This document shows positions 8,398 through 19,154 of a stretch of 64,000 nt of DNA, piece by piece. The number at the start of each line of letters is the position of its first letter. Positions within the stretch are counted from its first letter, which is position 1. The DNA is from CAZXWN01 sp964644695 [NCBI: uncultured bacterium] (GTDB lineage Bacteria; UBP4; UBA4092): contig CAZXWN010000001.1 in assembly GCA_964644695.1 (NCBI GenBank), positions 496,001-560,000 on the forward strand. The letters run 5' to 3'. A program made the position numbers and the translations under genes. Under the pieces are notes generated by a model. It saw only the letters and a program-made list of their open reading frames with translations, ran no database searches and was not told the origin of the DNA.

Positions 8398-9860
8398 TAA
8401 TTTTGATGGATATAACGCAATAAGTTATTTTCCATATCTTGCACAGCATATCTATTCTTGACATTATTGGCCACAAAACAAAATACGTATTTATTGCCTT
8501 TTTGAGTCGTAATGTAACCAGATAAACTTCTGACCCCTTTTATACCACCCGTTTTGCCGCGAAGATCATAATGCAAATCACCTAATCTTGACCTCCGAAG
8601 ACTGCCATCAATACCTGCAATTGATAGAGATTCATAATAGTCATTTCCATATGGTTGTTTATTTGCATAGGCCAGTACCATTCCTATTTGTTGTGGAGTT
8701 ATATGGTTTGATGGTGACAATCCACAACCATCATACTGTTTAAATCCATCAATGGGTATCCGTGCTTTTTTAAAGACACTAACTGTAACTCTTTCTGCAT
8801 TTGAATAGCTTCCCAATCTATATTTTCTATAGCCAAGCGATTTAAATATTAATTCAGCAAATATATTATGGCTATTTTTATTAACAGGTTTGAGCAGTTC
8901 CCTGAGTGGAGGTGAGGTATGTATCGACAAAGAACGATATTTAGAATTAAGAATAGTCCTTGATGGATGTTTTATGACCACGACATCCCCTTTAAATTTG
9001 ATATTATTTTCCTTCAAAATCTCTTTAAATATCGATGCTGTTAGTTCTAAGGGATCCGCAGAAGTCGCCCAGACGACACCACTTTCTTGCCCTGCCGGTA
9101 AATTACCTGATAATACTAGCGAATCAGTATCGTTAATTCGTTTAAATCCAACAGAAAATTTCGATTTAGGTGAACCGATAGATATGTTGTTTTGAATTTG
9201 AACGAAATCATTTGCAGGCAACAAAACAACTGATGTTGATGAATATCCACTTATATTACTCCTGACTTTGAAATTGATACAATTTTCATTTAGAGGAATT
9301 GAGGTAACTTTAGCAGCATAGGATTCCTCTTCATAATCATTTGACCAACCATCCCCCATAAGCTGATTGTCAAAAGCAGTTGCATCTAAGTATACAGATC
9401 CAGATATGTTTTTCACCCCTTGTTCAACAATATCTGAGACCATTTCCCGTAAAATATCTTCCCCTCTTTCCCCCCAATATCTTTCAGTCAAGGAAGGATC
9501 ACCTTCACTATACAAAACCACATTCCCATTCAGCGACCCGTCTTTTGAGATTACCCCATCACTTAAAATTTTTGTTTGATAGGTATATTCAGAACCAAGA
9601 ACTTCTAATGCAACAAACGACGTAATCAATTTCAAACATGAAGCAGGAATCTTGGCTTTTTTTTCGTTATAACTAAGAATCACATCATGTGGGTCAGATA
9701 ATGAAGCCACATAAACACCAACATCTGCACCACGCAAACCATTGCTATATATGTGATCTTTTAATATTGAATCAATACCTAATTTATTATCTGCATTAAC
9801 AAATAAAAATAATTGAAAATATAGAATTGACAAAATAATGATTTTTATGGATATTCGCAT
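8394..9860 (-). CDS. dacB: D-alanyl-D-alanine carboxypeptidase/endopeptidase (PBP4, family S13)
   Basis: Periplasmic penicillin-binding protein that trims or cleaves peptidoglycan cross-links. At 488 residues it has family length. An N-terminal signal segment is followed by the three active-site motifs: SCLK at 74-77, SHN in the NKNSHNIFAEL segment, and KTG at 436-438. The large insertion between SxxK and SxN is typical of S13. The start at 9860 is supported by signal-peptide position, but the ribosome-binding site is weak. The stop codon shares bases with the convergent STT3-like gene, with no terminator between them. Confidence 0.93.
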   Translation of the reverse strand: MRISIKIIILSILYFQLFLFVNADNKLGIDSILKDHIYSNGLRGADVGVYVASLSDPHDVILSYNEKKAKIPASCLKLITSFVALEVLGSEYTYQTKILSDGVISKDGSLNGNVVLYSEGDPSLTERYWGERGEDILREMVSDIVEQGVKNISGSVYLDATAFDNQLMGDGWSNDYEEESYAAKVTSIPLNENCINFKVRSNISGYSSTSVVLLPANDFVQIQNNISIGSPKSKFSVGFKRINDTDSLVLSGNLPAGQESGVVWATSADPLELTASIFKEILKENNIKFKGDVVVIKHPSRTILNSKYRSLSIHTSPPLRELLKPVNKNSHNIFAELIFKSLGYRKYRLGSYSNAERVTVSVFKKARIPIDGFKQYDGCGLSPSNHITPQQIGMVLAYANKQPYGNDYYESLSIAGIDGSLRRSRLGDLHYDLRGKTGGIKGVRSLSGYITTQKGNKYVFCFVANNVKNRYAVQDMENNLLRYIHQNY

Positions 9861-9901
9861 ATAGGTCCAGTTAAATATTTATTTAAATATTGGAGTTTAT
9901 T

Positions 9902-10219
9902 ATGACAAATAATTCTGTTTGCGTTAACCACCCCAACCGAGATGCTTACTTACGATGTAACCAGTGCTGGAAACCACTATGCCAGGAATGTGTCATAAAA
10001 ACTGACTATGGTGTTTATTGTTCTCATTCTTGTGCTGAAAAAGGCAAGTTATTTAAACAACAGTTAGAAGCTCAACCAAAGAGAAGTAAGAGAGACATTT
10101 TACTTAAGAAAATATTCAAAATCCTTTTCTCCATTACAATATTGCTAATTTTGCTATATGTTTTATATTTATTCGGTCCAAGTCCAATTAGTGAATGGCT
10201 TGGTATAATATTCAAATAG
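9902..10219 (+). CDS. Small B-box-like zinc-finger membrane protein
   Basis: A 105-residue protein. The N-terminal half has a Cys/His-rich module (CVNHPN, CNQCWKPLCQEC, then YCSHSC) resembling the B-box zinc fingers found in bacterial membrane proteins. A basic linker is followed by one C-terminal transmembrane segment (about residues 75-95). It is likely inner-membrane anchored with the zinc module in the cytoplasm. The start at 9902 follows TGGAG at good spacing. It lies 30 bp upstream of gltX and may be co-transcribed. Function unknown. Confidence 0.75.
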   Translation: MTNNSVCVNHPNRDAYLRCNQCWKPLCQECVIKTDYGVYCSHSCAEKGKLFKQQLEAQPKRSKRDILLKKIFKILFSITILLILLYVLYLFGPSPISEWLGIIFK

Positions 10220-10249
10220 CATCAATTTTGATTTAGAGAGGATTACATC

Positions 10250-11674
10250 GTGGTAAGAGTACGCTTTGCTCCAAGCCCAACTGGTTATCTCCATGTCGGA
10301 GGTGCTAGAACTGCTCTGTTTAATTACTTATTTGCTCGCCATCACAAGGGTACTTTTATTCTAAGAATTGAAGATACAGACTTAGAAAGATCTACACAAG
10401 AATCAGTCCAAGTTATTCTTGATGGCCTGAGGTGGATGGGTTTGGAATGGGATGAAGGACCTTTCTATCAGACACAGCGATTTGATTTATATAAAAACAC
10501 AGCCCAACGACTTCTTGCGGAAAATAAAGCCTATTACTGCTTTTGTTCATCTGAGACACTTGATGAAAAACGAAAAGCCGCCATGGCTGCTAAAAGACCT
10601 CCCCGTTATGATGGTACATGCGCTAATATTCCACATGCAGAAGCATTAAAACGTATAGCAAATGGTGAGAAAGCTGTATTACGTTTTAGAAAGTTAGAAG
10701 GCATTACTGAAATTAACGATTTGGTTCGTGGAAAAGTAAAATTTGATAACGACCTGTTGGATGATTTCATTATTCTCCGGTCAGATGGAACACCAATTTA
10801 CAACTTTTGTGTTGTCTGTGATGATGTGGATATGAAAATAACCCATGTTATCAGAGGCGAGGATCACTTATCCAACACTCCACGACAAATGATGCTCTAC
10901 AAAGCACTTGGCTATCCTACTCCTCAATTCGCCCATATTTCCATGATATTGGGCCCTGATAAGCAAAAGCTAAGTAAACGTCACGGCGCAGTGTCCGTTC
11001 TTGCTTTTAGAGATGAAGGGTATTTACCTGAGTCTTATATGAATTATTTAGCTTTACTTGGATGGGCATATGACGACAAAGCTGAATTCTTTACTAAGAA
11101 CGATTTGATCGAGAAATTTTCTTTAGAACATGTGTCAAAAAATGCAGCTGTATTTGACTATAAGAAATGTTCTTGGATGAATGGACAGTATATAAGCCAG
11201 TCAACATATGAGAGATTGAGAGAATTAATATTTCCACTAATTGAAAAAGATGGCTTAAATTTGCAGTCAAGATCGGCAGAATGGATTAAGAATGTTATTG
11301 AATTAGAAAAACAACGCGCATTTTACCTTCATGATATTGTTCGAAACTTACATTACTATGTTGATGATGAAATTGAAGTAGATCCCAAAGCTTATGAGAA
11401 ATATTTCAGTAGTGATAAAGCTTTCTATTTATTAGGTAAGATTAGAGATGAATTTATGAACTTGGATGATTTCAGTATTAATTCTCTGGAGACTTTATTT
11501 CAGACATTCATGAATAATGAGAATATAAAGTTAGGTGAGATCGTTCATCCGATTCGAGTTGCCTTATCAGGAAAAACTGTTGGTCCAGGCATCTTTGAAT
11601 TAATTCACTATATGGGTAAGGAAATGACGCTTATAAGAATCAACGCTATTTTGGAAAATAAAAAAATAGGCTAA
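10250..11674 (+). CDS. gltX: Glutamyl-tRNA synthetase
   Basis: Class I aminoacyl-tRNA synthetase charging tRNA-Glu (and possibly tRNA-Gln, if an amidotransferase exists). 474 residues. The HIGH-type motif is HVGG in [14 protein letters not shown] near residue 15 and the KMSKS-type motif is KLSKR near residue 243. CFC near residue 98 and a further Cys in YDGTC suggest a zinc site. Translation starts at GTG 10250, preceded by AGAGGA. No T-box leader fits in the 30-bp upstream gap. It is followed after 4 bp by yjbQ. Confidence 0.97.
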   Translation: MVRVRFAPSPTGYLHVGGARTALFNYLFARHHKGTFILRIEDTDLERSTQESVQVILDGLRWMGLEWDEGPFYQTQRFDLYKNTAQRLLAENKAYYCFCSSETLDEKRKAAMAAKRPPRYDGTCANIPHAEALKRIANGEKAVLRFRKLEGITEINDLVRGKVKFDNDLLDDFIILRSDGTPIYNFCVVCDDVDMKITHVIRGEDHLSNTPRQMMLYKALGYPTPQFAHISMILGPDKQKLSKRHGAVSVLAFRDEGYLPESYMNYLALLGWAYDDKAEFFTKNDLIEKFSLEHVSKNAAVFDYKKCSWMNGQYISQSTYERLRELIFPLIEKDGLNLQSRSAEWIKNVIELEKQRAFYLHDIVRNLHYYVDDEIEVDPKAYEKYFSSDKAFYLLGKIRDEFMNLDDFSINSLETLFQTFMNNENIKLGEIVHPIRVALSGKTVGPGIFELIHYMGKEMTLIRINAILENKKIG

Positions 11675-11678
11675 TACC

Positions 11679-12092
11679 ATGAAGTTCCATACAGAGTATT
11701 TGTGGTTTAACACTAAAAATCATCGCGAATATATTAATATCACCCAGGATTTAGATAAGATTTTAAAGACCAGTGGTATTCAAGAAGGAATGCTGTTGGT
11801 ATCTGCGATGCATATTACAGCAGGTATTTATGTCAATGATGATGAGCCTGGATTGATTTTAGATATCGATGAATGGTTGGAATCTATTGCACCTTTCAGA
11901 AAAGAATACAAGCATCATCAAACAGGTGAAGATAATGGTGATTCACACTTAAAAAGCATGATAGTTCACCATCAGGTTATGGTTCCAATTACAAGTGGGA
12001 AATTAGACTTAGGCCCATGGCAACAGGTTTTTTATGCTGAGTTTGACGGTCAGCGAAGAAAAAGAGTCGTTGTAAAGGTCATGGGTGAATGA
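11679..12092 (+). CDS. yjbQ: YjbQ/UPF0047 family protein
   Basis: A 137-residue member of the YjbQ family. Some members have weak thiamine-phosphate synthase activity; the physiological role is unsettled. Conserved family features are [14 protein letters not shown], the histidine-rich [17 protein letters not shown] stretch, [19 protein letters not shown] and the C-terminal beta strand. It lies between gltX and the SAM hydrolase gene, overlapping the latter by 4 bp (ATGA), so translation is probably coupled. Confidence 0.92.
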   Translation: MKFHTEYLWFNTKNHREYINITQDLDKILKTSGIQEGMLLVSAMHITAGIYVNDDEPGLILDIDEWLESIAPFRKEYKHHQTGEDNGDSHLKSMIVHHQVMVPITSGKLDLGPWQQVFYAEFDGQRRKRVVVKVMGE

Positions 12093-12880
12093 AAATCCCT
12101 TCCATTATTACCCTAACTTCTGATTTTGGTTTAAGGGATGGGTATGTAGCCTCATTAAAAGGTGTTATTTTATCAATAGCTCCACAAACTAATATTGTTG
12201 ATTTTTGCCATGAAATAAGGCCCCAAGACATACCCCATGGGGCCTTTGTTTTGCACACAACCAGCAAGTATTTTCCTGATTATTCAATTCATGTAGGAGT
12301 AGTAGATCCTGGTGTTGGTTCACAGCGAAGAGCGATTGCCATCAAAACTGAAAAAGCCTTTTATATTGGCCCAGATAATGGTTTATTCAGCTTGATACTC
12401 AATGACAATCCAATTAATGAGATCAGATCAATTGAAAATAATTCATTATTTTTAAACAAAATCAGCAGCACATTTCATGGAAGAGATATTTTTGCACCTG
12501 TAGCTGCCCACATAGCAAATGGGACACCATTTGAAAGCATTGGGAATATCATAACCAATCCAGTAACCTTAAAATATAAAAGCCCCATATATAACAATGA
12601 GTTAATTGTGGGTCATGTGCTTTGCATTGATCACTTTGGGAACATTATTACTAACATTACTAGGAATATATGGGAAAAAGTTGTTATAAATAGACGATTT
12701 ATGATTTTTTGTGGAAAACGTTTGGAGAAAATTAATAACTCTTATTCCGAGACAAATCCTGGAGAAGTATTGGCAATATTCAATAGTTCAGATTATCTTG
12801 AGATTTCCATAAACTATGGGAACGCCGCCAAACAGCTAGGGTTAGAAATTGGTTCTGAAATAGAAATTGATCTTCTTTAA
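12089..12880 (+). CDS. SAM hydroxide adenosyltransferase (DUF62 family)
   Basis: A 263-residue member of the fluorinase-related family whose bacterial and archaeal members hydrolyse S-adenosylmethionine to adenosine and methionine. Seen are the N-terminal [13 protein letters not shown] and DPGVGS motifs, the GPDNGLFS loop, a [12 protein letters not shown] segment and the C-terminal HIDHFGN-like DHFGNIITN motif. It overlaps yjbQ by 4 bp. Its stop TAA shares four bases with the stop of the convergent sugar transferase gene. Confidence 0.93.
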   Translation: MKIPSIITLTSDFGLRDGYVASLKGVILSIAPQTNIVDFCHEIRPQDIPHGAFVLHTTSKYFPDYSIHVGVVDPGVGSQRRAIAIKTEKAFYIGPDNGLFSLILNDNPINEIRSIENNSLFLNKISSTFHGRDIFAPVAAHIANGTPFESIGNIITNPVTLKYKSPIYNNELIVGHVLCIDHFGNIITNITRNIWEKVVINRRFMIFCGKRLEKINNSYSETNPGEVLAIFNSSDYLEISINYGNAAKQLGLEIGSEIEIDLL

Positions 12881-14271
12881 TAAGCACCTTTTGCTTTTAC
12901 TACTGCACTAACAGTCTTGATTAAGATTTTAATATCTAGCCAGATTGACCAATGTTCAATGTAATAAAGATCATATCGAATCATATCTTTAAAAGTCAGG
13001 GTTGACCGTCCATTTATTTGCCATAAACCTGTCATTCCTGGTAACACATTCAGCCTGGTCTTTTCCTCTTCTGAATACTGCTGATACTCTTGAACCAGAG
13101 GGGGTCTGGGTCCAACCAAACTCATCTCATCAAAAATAACATTAAATAACTGTGGTAATTCATCAATACTCCACCGCCTCAAAAACTTACCGATAGGTGT
13201 AATTCTTGGATCGTTTTGAATTTTGAAAAGTGGACCATCGGCTTGATTCTGAGACACGAGTGAATTTTTATAGTTATCAGCGGCATTCACCATTGACCGA
13301 AATTTATAGAGCATAAATGGCTTACCATTTTTACCAACTCGTTTCTGCTTATACAAAACAGAGCCAGGATGTTTTCGATCAAGCAAGACTAACAGAAAAG
13401 TCATAACCATTATTGGAAAAAAAATAACTACCAGACTAAGTGATAAAGTTAAATCCATTATTCGCTTCAAAAAGACATTTTTAAAACGAAGCAAGTCGTT
13501 ATCAATCAAGAAGTAAGGAGTACCAGACATTTCAATTGTTACGGCACTATTCAAAAGGATATCATCAATATCCGGTTGATAGTAGAAGTGGATACCCCTA
13601 CCAGCATATGTTAATAGCAAGTGCGTTAATACACTGCCAGATATAGTTTTGCTTGATATAAATACCTGCTTCACATCGTTACTTTCTAATATTCTCTCTA
13701 AATCACTGATTTTCCCAAGTCGGCTCATGTGTGAATTAACCTCTATATCCGATAGAAAACCAATAAATTCAAATGAAGATGAGGTATTAATCAGAACCTG
13801 ATTTAAATCATCCGGATTTGCAATAATTGCAATAGATTTTAAGGGTAAAGCAACTCTACTGTTTTGAAAAACACGATAGTAAATATAACGCCACAAAAAG
13901 ACATAAAAACCAAGCAACAAACCATTTAACAAGATAATAATTCGAGAGTAAGGATACGTTCTAAAGGTAAATATTATGGCCATTAAAATAAGAGAAGATA
14001 ATAAGACACCCCCGATAATGGAAGGAATCTTATCAATAATATTTTGACCAGGATTTCGATATAATCCTGAAAAAAAGAACGCCATTATTGTCAAAATAAT
14101 GCCCAGGGGTAACAACGAAATATAGGGTTCAAATGGAGTTTGTAAGGACTGATCAAAAAAAGGTAGATATCGACGAAATACAACAGCACTCAACAAAGAA
14201 GCGCAAATCGCGATACAATCAATAAGAGTAAATAATATACTCCGTGTTATTCGGTTTTCTGGCCACCACAT
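12877..14271 (-). CDS. Undecaprenyl-phosphate sugar-1-phosphate transferase (WbaP/WcaJ-like)
   Basis: A 464-residue polyisoprenyl-phosphate hexose-1-phosphate transferase that starts glycan assembly on a lipid carrier. The N-terminal half has four membrane segments, a central Rossmann-like CoA-binding-type domain follows, and the C-terminal catalytic domain (about 260-464) has a re-entrant helix, KFRSM, LRRWSIDELPQ and LVGPRPP, then GMTGLWQINGRS. These are family signatures. No other glycan-assembly gene is adjacent. It could feed an exopolysaccharide, O-antigen or the substrate for the STT3-like protein 6 kb upstream; the last is speculation. Confidence 0.92.
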   Translation of the reverse strand: MWWPENRITRSILFTLIDCIAICASLLSAVVFRRYLPFFDQSLQTPFEPYISLLPLGIILTIMAFFFSGLYRNPGQNIIDKIPSIIGGVLLSSLILMAIIFTFRTYPYSRIIILLNGLLLGFYVFLWRYIYYRVFQNSRVALPLKSIAIIANPDDLNQVLINTSSSFEFIGFLSDIEVNSHMSRLGKISDLERILESNDVKQVFISSKTISGSVLTHLLLTYAGRGIHFYYQPDIDDILLNSAVTIEMSGTPYFLIDNDLLRFKNVFLKRIMDLTLSLSLVVIFFPIMVMTFLLVLLDRKHPGSVLYKQKRVGKNGKPFMLYKFRSMVNAADNYKNSLVSQNQADGPLFKIQNDPRITPIGKFLRRWSIDELPQLFNVIFDEMSLVGPRPPLVQEYQQYSEEEKTRLNVLPGMTGLWQINGRSTLTFKDMIRYDLYYIEHWSIWLDIKILIKTVSAVVKAKGAY

Positions 14272-14288
14272 AATTAGTTTTCTATCAC

Positions 14289-14294
14289 ATTATA
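14289..14294 (-). promoter_or_regulatory. Possible -10 box for the sugar transferase gene
   Basis: A perfect TATAAT on the minus strand lies 17 bases before the ATG at 14271, in a 37-bp divergent gap. The -35 candidate (TAGCTT, 17 bases upstream) is poor and falls inside rsmB. Confidence 0.35.
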
Positions 14295-14308
14295 CCAATA
14301 GAGGGTAC

Positions 14309-15691
14309 ATGAAGCTAAATTCTGAAGAAAAAGTTAAATCAACTACTCGTGTGATTGCATATCGACTCCTGAAAAAAATACAGGATAGTGATGCGTATGC
14401 CAATATTATTCTGGATGATTATATTAATAACCATGATATTTCTGTCCAGGATAAAAAATTCTTAACTGAACTGTTTTATGGCACCATTCGTTATCAACGA
14501 CAATTAGATTGGGTAATGTATCAGAATAAAACCACACATATTTCTTCCAGAGCTCAAGATGTAAAAATACTTGTCCGCCTTGGCCTTTATCAATTACTAC
14601 ATATGGACAGTGTTCCGGATTATGCGGCTATCAGCGAAACATTGATTACAGCTGAAATGGCAGGATTAAGTTCCTATAAAAAATACATTAATGGCCTTCT
14701 AGCAAATGTTTCAAGACATAAAAATGAAATATTCAAAAATCTTGAAGATACAGATAGAGATATTAAAAAGGCAGCGATTCTATATTCGCATCCAGATTGG
14801 ATAGCCGAAGCCTATATGAATCGCCTGGGTTATTCAGACACTATAAAATTAATAGTTCATAACAATCACCCACCGAAAACAGTTATCCGAATCAATCAGT
14901 TAAAGATTAATCCCAATGAGTTCGTAAAACAATTAGAAAACAAGCAAATTACTTACGAAATCAACTGTTATTTGCCTGAGGCCATTACCATTACGAGTCC
15001 CGTATCGGTCACTGATATTCCAGGTTATGAGGATGGCTTATTTTATGTTCAAGACACTGCATCTCAAATCGTTGGATACTCTGTTTCACCTACACCTGGA
15101 TCAAAGGTCCTGGATATGTGTGCAGCTCCTGGTGGTAAAACATTTTCTATGGCAATTAACATGAAAAATCAAGGTCTATTATTAGCAGCAGATATAAATC
15201 CAAACAGGATAAAGCTAATACAGGAAAGTGCTCAGCGTCTTGGTCTATCATGCATTAAAACAATTGAACATGATGGAACTCAAGTTCTATCAGGATATGA
15301 AAATGATAAATTTGATTATGTCCTGGTAGATGCTCCATGTACTGGAACCGGAGTCTTAAGAAGAAAGGTTGACTCACGCTGGAAAAAATCATTACATGAT
15401 TTATCGGAACTTACCCGTTTACAAAACCAAATTTTAGATTCGGCCTCACAAATGGTAAGAACGGGTGGGATTTTGATTTATTCAACCTGTTCATTAACAA
15501 CCGCTGAAAATGAGAACCGTGTCAAAAAATTCTTATTCAAACATCGTAATTTTCGAGTAGAATCTTTATTGGATATCTTGCCAGAATCATGCAAATCCAT
15601 GGTAACGGATTCTGGATTTTTTCTTTCATTGCCACATCGACATCATATGGATGGATTATTTGCTTGCCGACTAATTAAATGGACTGAATAA
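14309..15691 (+). CDS. rsmB: 16S rRNA m5C967 methyltransferase
   Basis: 460 residues. The N-terminal ~150 residues are the NusB-like RNA-binding domain (DKKFLTELFYGTIR). The C-terminal SAM-dependent domain has the SAM loop LDMCAAPGGKT near 268, the DAPCTGTG catalytic loop near 345 and the STCS motif with the second catalytic cysteine near 395. The enzyme methylates a cytosine in the small-subunit rRNA. A GAGGG precedes the ATG. The stop TAA overlaps the rpe start (TAATG), so it heads the rpe-gcv operon. Confidence 0.96.
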   Translation: MKLNSEEKVKSTTRVIAYRLLKKIQDSDAYANIILDDYINNHDISVQDKKFLTELFYGTIRYQRQLDWVMYQNKTTHISSRAQDVKILVRLGLYQLLHMDSVPDYAAISETLITAEMAGLSSYKKYINGLLANVSRHKNEIFKNLEDTDRDIKKAAILYSHPDWIAEAYMNRLGYSDTIKLIVHNNHPPKTVIRINQLKINPNEFVKQLENKQITYEINCYLPEAITITSPVSVTDIPGYEDGLFYVQDTASQIVGYSVSPTPGSKVLDMCAAPGGKTFSMAINMKNQGLLLAADINPNRIKLIQESAQRLGLSCIKTIEHDGTQVLSGYENDKFDYVLVDAPCTGTGVLRRKVDSRWKKSLHDLSELTRLQNQILDSASQMVRTGGILIYSTCSLTTAENENRVKKFLFKHRNFRVESLLDILPESCKSMVTDSGFFLSLPHRHHMDGLFACRLIKWTE

Positions 15692-16368
15692 TGAATCAAA
15701 GAATTGCTGATATATCTCCCTCAATTTTAACTTGTGACTTTACCCAGCTTTATAAATCTCTCGATGTTGTAAAAAAATCAGGGTGTGACTGGTTGCATCT
15801 TGATGTAATGGATGGTCACTTTGTTCCTAACATCAGTATTGGAACACCCGTTGTAAAATCAATCAGAGAAAATACCTCCTTCTTTTTAGACACCCACTTA
15901 ATGATATCTGAACCCCTGAAATACATTGAAGCATTCCGCAAAGCAGGAGCAGACCTTCTTACTGTTCATATTGAAGTATGTCCAGACATTAAGAATGTAA
16001 TTAATGCTATACATGCAACAGGTGCAAAAGCGGGCGTATCTATTAACCCCAATACCCCCATTGAATCATTGATTGAAGCTATTGGTTTAGCGGATTTATT
16101 TCTTGTCATGAGTGTACAACCTGGTTTTGGTGGACAATCTTTTATGCCTGTTGGATTGGATAAACTGAAATGGTTGAGAGAAAGAGTTGATACTTGTGGT
16201 CACCCTACTCTGTTAGAAATTGATGGTGGTATAAATGAAAAGAATCTAAAATCAGTTATTGATGCGGGTGCAGACCGCATTGTAATTGGTTCAGCCATTT
16301 TTAATCATGCAAATCCTGATGAGAAAATGGCTTTCTATCGTAAGTCAGCGTTGGGAGAGTTGTCTTGA
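15691..16368 (+). CDS. rpe: Ribulose-phosphate 3-epimerase
   Basis: 225-residue TIM-barrel enzyme interconverting ribulose-5-phosphate and xylulose-5-phosphate. Signatures: ISPSILTCDF at the N-terminus, HLDVMDGHFVPN (metal histidine and catalytic aspartate), DTHLMI, MSVQPGFGGQ and EIDGGI (second catalytic aspartate). Normal length. It overlaps rsmB by one base and gcvT by four, so translation is coupled on both sides. Confidence 0.97.
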   Translation: MNQRIADISPSILTCDFTQLYKSLDVVKKSGCDWLHLDVMDGHFVPNISIGTPVVKSIRENTSFFLDTHLMISEPLKYIEAFRKAGADLLTVHIEVCPDIKNVINAIHATGAKAGVSINPNTPIESLIEAIGLADLFLVMSVQPGFGGQSFMPVGLDKLKWLRERVDTCGHPTLLEIDGGINEKNLKSVIDAGADRIVIGSAIFNHANPDEKMAFYRKSALGELS

Positions 16369-17417
16369 AAACACTTCTTTTTAGTGAACATCTTAAAGCA
16401 GGCGGCCGTATTGTAGATTTTGCTGGATGGGAATTGCCGGTCGTCTATACAAGTATAGTGGATGAACATATATCTGTCCGTAAACATGTAGGTTTGTTTG
16501 ATGTATCCCACTTGGGACGATTATTACTTAAAGGTGATCTTCAGACTCAACTGGATGCGATTCAATATTTATCCACAAATGACTTTTCTGATCTAGCTGT
16601 TGGCAGTATTCGATATGGATTAATATGTAACAATGAGGGGGGCGTTGAAGATGACATCCTCATTTATCGTAAACAAGATTCTTACCTCATCATAGTCAAT
16701 GCATCCAACAAAGATAAAATCGTCCAAATAATAGAAAACATTCCCGTTCCGATTAAGATCGAAGATCAGACTAATCAAACTGCCATGATTGCTATTCAAG
16801 GACCCGATGCCGACAAATTGATTCAAGATGTTTTGTCCCTGGATGTAACCTCCATGAAAAAGTATACCTTCATTGAATATGAGGGATTAATCATATCGCG
16901 GACTGGATATACTGGAGAGAATGGCTTTGAAATAATTGTCCCAGAAAATGGAGCTATTGAATTCTGGAGTTCTTTAGTTTCATCTCATATTCATCCTCAA
17001 TTATGTGGATTAGGGGCCAGAGATACATTAAGACTTGAGGCCGGAAATCCTCTATATGGACATGAAATGAATTCGCATACCAATCCTTTTAGCGCCGGAT
17101 TTGGTTTTGCAATTAAATTAGATAAAACCGACTTTATTGGAAAAGATGCTCTATTAAAGATGAAGTCAGAGAAGCTGAAAGAAAAATTGGTCGGTTTAAC
17201 CCTCACGGGAACAGGTATTCCTCGTGATGGATATGAAGTATATTCAGAGAATCAACTTATTGGAAAAGTAACAAGTGGTTCCTACATTCCTGGCCTGAAT
17301 AAAAGCGTAGCATTAGCATACATTAACAGCGAATATTCGACTATTGGAACTCAAGTAAACATACAAATTCGTAATCGGGCTTGCCCTGCTGTGGTAGGTC
17401 CCAAAAAATGGAGGTAG
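16365..17417 (+). CDS. gcvT: Glycine cleavage system T protein (aminomethyltransferase)
   Basis: 350 residues. It transfers the aminomethyl group from lipoyl-GcvH to tetrahydrofolate, releasing ammonia. Motifs seen: FAGWELPVVY, DVSHLGR, a conserved GGVEDDILIYR, GLGARDTLRLEAG and the C-terminal GYEVY..... SGSYIPGLNKSVALAYI barrel. The start is TTG at 16365, interlocked with the rpe stop and preceded by GGGAG; no better start exists. First gene of the gcv set; no glycine riboswitch can fit upstream because it overlaps rpe. Confidence 0.96.
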   Translation: MKTLLFSEHLKAGGRIVDFAGWELPVVYTSIVDEHISVRKHVGLFDVSHLGRLLLKGDLQTQLDAIQYLSTNDFSDLAVGSIRYGLICNNEGGVEDDILIYRKQDSYLIIVNASNKDKIVQIIENIPVPIKIEDQTNQTAMIAIQGPDADKLIQDVLSLDVTSMKKYTFIEYEGLIISRTGYTGENGFEIIVPENGAIEFWSSLVSSHIHPQLCGLGARDTLRLEAGNPLYGHEMNSHTNPFSAGFGFAIKLDKTDFIGKDALLKMKSEKLKEKLVGLTLTGTGIPRDGYEVYSENQLIGKVTSGSYIPGLNKSVALAYINSEYSTIGTQVNIQIRNRACPAVVGPKKWR

Positions 17418-17424
17418 CTATATT

Positions 17425-17805
17425 ATGAATCCGGAATCCTGTAAATTTGCAAAAACACATGAATGGGCCTTTATAGAGGGCAACATTGCTACGATTGGAA
17501 TCAGTGACTTCGCTCAAAAAGAACTTAATGACATCGTCTTTGTTGAATTACCTGAAGTTGGCAAAGTGGTTGAGATGGGGAAAGAATTAGGTGTCTTAGA
17601 ATCTGTTAAGACAGCATCAGATATATATTCCCCCCTTTCAGGGAAAGTCATTGAAGTTAATAGCGAATTAGAAAACCATCCTGAGTGGGTCAATCAAGAA
17701 CCACATGGTAATGGATGGATTGCAAAAATCCAGTTATCTGCTCCGGAAGAAATAGATAGTCTTTTATCTTACCAAGATTATCTGAATCAAACAGAATCCC
17801 ATTAA
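17425..17805 (+). CDS. gcvH: Glycine cleavage system H protein
   Basis: 126-residue lipoyl carrier protein shuttling intermediates between the P, T and L proteins. The lipoylation lysine is in LESVKTASDIYSPLSG (near residue 62). The N-terminal FAKTHEWAFIEG and C-terminal GNGWIAKIQ segments are characteristic. A strong GGAGG lies just before the start, inside the end of gcvT. Confidence 0.98.
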   Translation: MNPESCKFAKTHEWAFIEGNIATIGISDFAQKELNDIVFVELPEVGKVVEMGKELGVLESVKTASDIYSPLSGKVIEVNSELENHPEWVNQEPHGNGWIAKIQLSAPEEIDSLLSYQDYLNQTESH

Positions 17806-17816
17806 GTCCCCATATC

Positions 17817-19154
17817 ATGAGTTATATACCTTTTTCTTCAGATGAACAAAAAGAGATGCTTCAGTCCATTGAAGTAGATTCTCTTGATCAATTATTCAGT
17901 GATATCCCAGGTGAAATAAAACTAAACAGGTTATTAAAAATTGCTCCGCCTCTGAGTGAGCTGGAATTGATTAATTATTTCAATGAACTGGGAAACAAAA
18001 ACGAATCTGCACATAAACCCTGTTTTATCGGTGCAGGAAGTTACGACCATTATGTTCCCAGCGTAATTAATCATCTTATTATGCGGGGTGAATTTTTCAC
18101 TGCCTATACTCCATATCAACCTGAAGCCAGCCAGGGAACATTACAGTACATCTTTGAATTTCAATCCATGATTTGTGAGTTGACAGGTATGGCAGCAGCA
18201 AATGCATCAATGTATGATGGTGCCAGTGCCATGGCTGAAGCGGCGTTAATGTCTTGTCGTTCAACAGGACGAGATAAAGTGTTAATTTCTCAAACGGTAA
18301 ATCCTCAGTATCGGGAAGTTGTTAAAACATATCTTAACGCTGCCAATCTGATCTTGGAGGAAATTCCACAAAGTCATGGAATAACCTGTGCAGAGTCTAT
18401 GAAGAAAATGATGGACTCCAGTATTGCTGGTGTCATTGTTCAACAACCTAACTTCTTCGGTGTGATTGAAAATTACGATACATTCTCAACCACCATTCAA
18501 AATAATCAATCACTCTTCATTATGGCCACAAACCCTATTTCATTAGGGCGATTGAAAACGCCTTCAGAATATAATGCAGATATTGTCGTTATGGAAGGAC
18601 AGCCCCTTGGAAATGCCATTAGTTTTGGGGGGCCATATCTGGGAATATTAGCGTGCCGTGAAAATCATATTCGGAAAATGCCCGGCAGATTAGTGGGTAT
18701 GGCTGAAGACCATAATGGAAATAAAGGATTTGTATTAACTTTACAAGCCCGGGAACAACATATCCGAAGACAAAAAGCAACATCCAATATCTGTTCTAAT
18801 CAATCTCTCAATGCATTATGTGCCGTTCTCTATTTGAGCTTATTAGGAAAACAGGGCTTTGTTGACCTTTGGAACTTGAATTATCAGAAAGCTCATTATA
18901 TGGCCAGTGAAATTGATAAACTCGAAAACTACAGCCTTGCTTTCTCTGATAAACCTTTCTTTAACGAATTTTTAGTAAAAACAAAAAAACCGGTAGAGAA
19001 AGTAAGACTGGCATTGGAAAATGCGGGTCTGCTGGCGGGATATTCACCGGCAACGGATTATCAGGAATATGAGAACTGCCTGTTATTCTGTGTCACGGAA
19101 AAAAGAACAAAAAACGAAATTGATTTATTAGTAAAAACATTGGAGCAAGTATAA
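17817..19154 (+). CDS. gcvPA: Glycine decarboxylase subunit 1 (P protein, N-terminal half)
   Basis: 445 residues, the non-PLP-binding half of the split glycine dehydrogenase. Signatures: [61 protein letters not shown] and the C-terminal [15 protein letters not shown]. Split P protein is common outside proteobacteria and eukaryotes. It overlaps gcvPB by one base (TAATG), consistent with equimolar synthesis. Confidence 0.97.
   Translation: MSYIPFSSDEQKEMLQSIEVDSLDQLFSDIPGEIKLNRLLKIAPPLSELELINYFNELGNKNESAHKPCFIGAGSYDHYVPSVINHLIMRGEFFTAYTPYQPEASQGTLQYIFEFQSMICELTGMAAANASMYDGASAMAEAALMSCRSTGRDKVLISQTVNPQYREVVKTYLNAANLILEEIPQSHGITCAESMKKMMDSSIAGVIVQQPNFFGVIENYDTFSTTIQNNQSLFIMATNPISLGRLKTPSEYNADIVVMEGQPLGNAISFGGPYLGILACRENHIRKMPGRLVGMAEDHNGNKGFVLTLQAREQHIRRQKATSNICSNQSLNALCAVLYLSLLGKQGFVDLWNLNYQKAHYMASEIDKLENYSLAFSDKPFFNEFLVKTKKPVEKVRLALENAGLLAGYSPATDYQEYENCLLFCVTEKRTKNEIDLLVKTLEQV

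Noticed and set aside
10220-10249. T-box leader before gltX
   Set aside because: The gap is only 30 bp, too short for a T-box.
16300-16400. Glycine riboswitch before gcvT
   Set aside because: gcvT overlaps rpe by four bases, and no aptamer-like sequence is visible.
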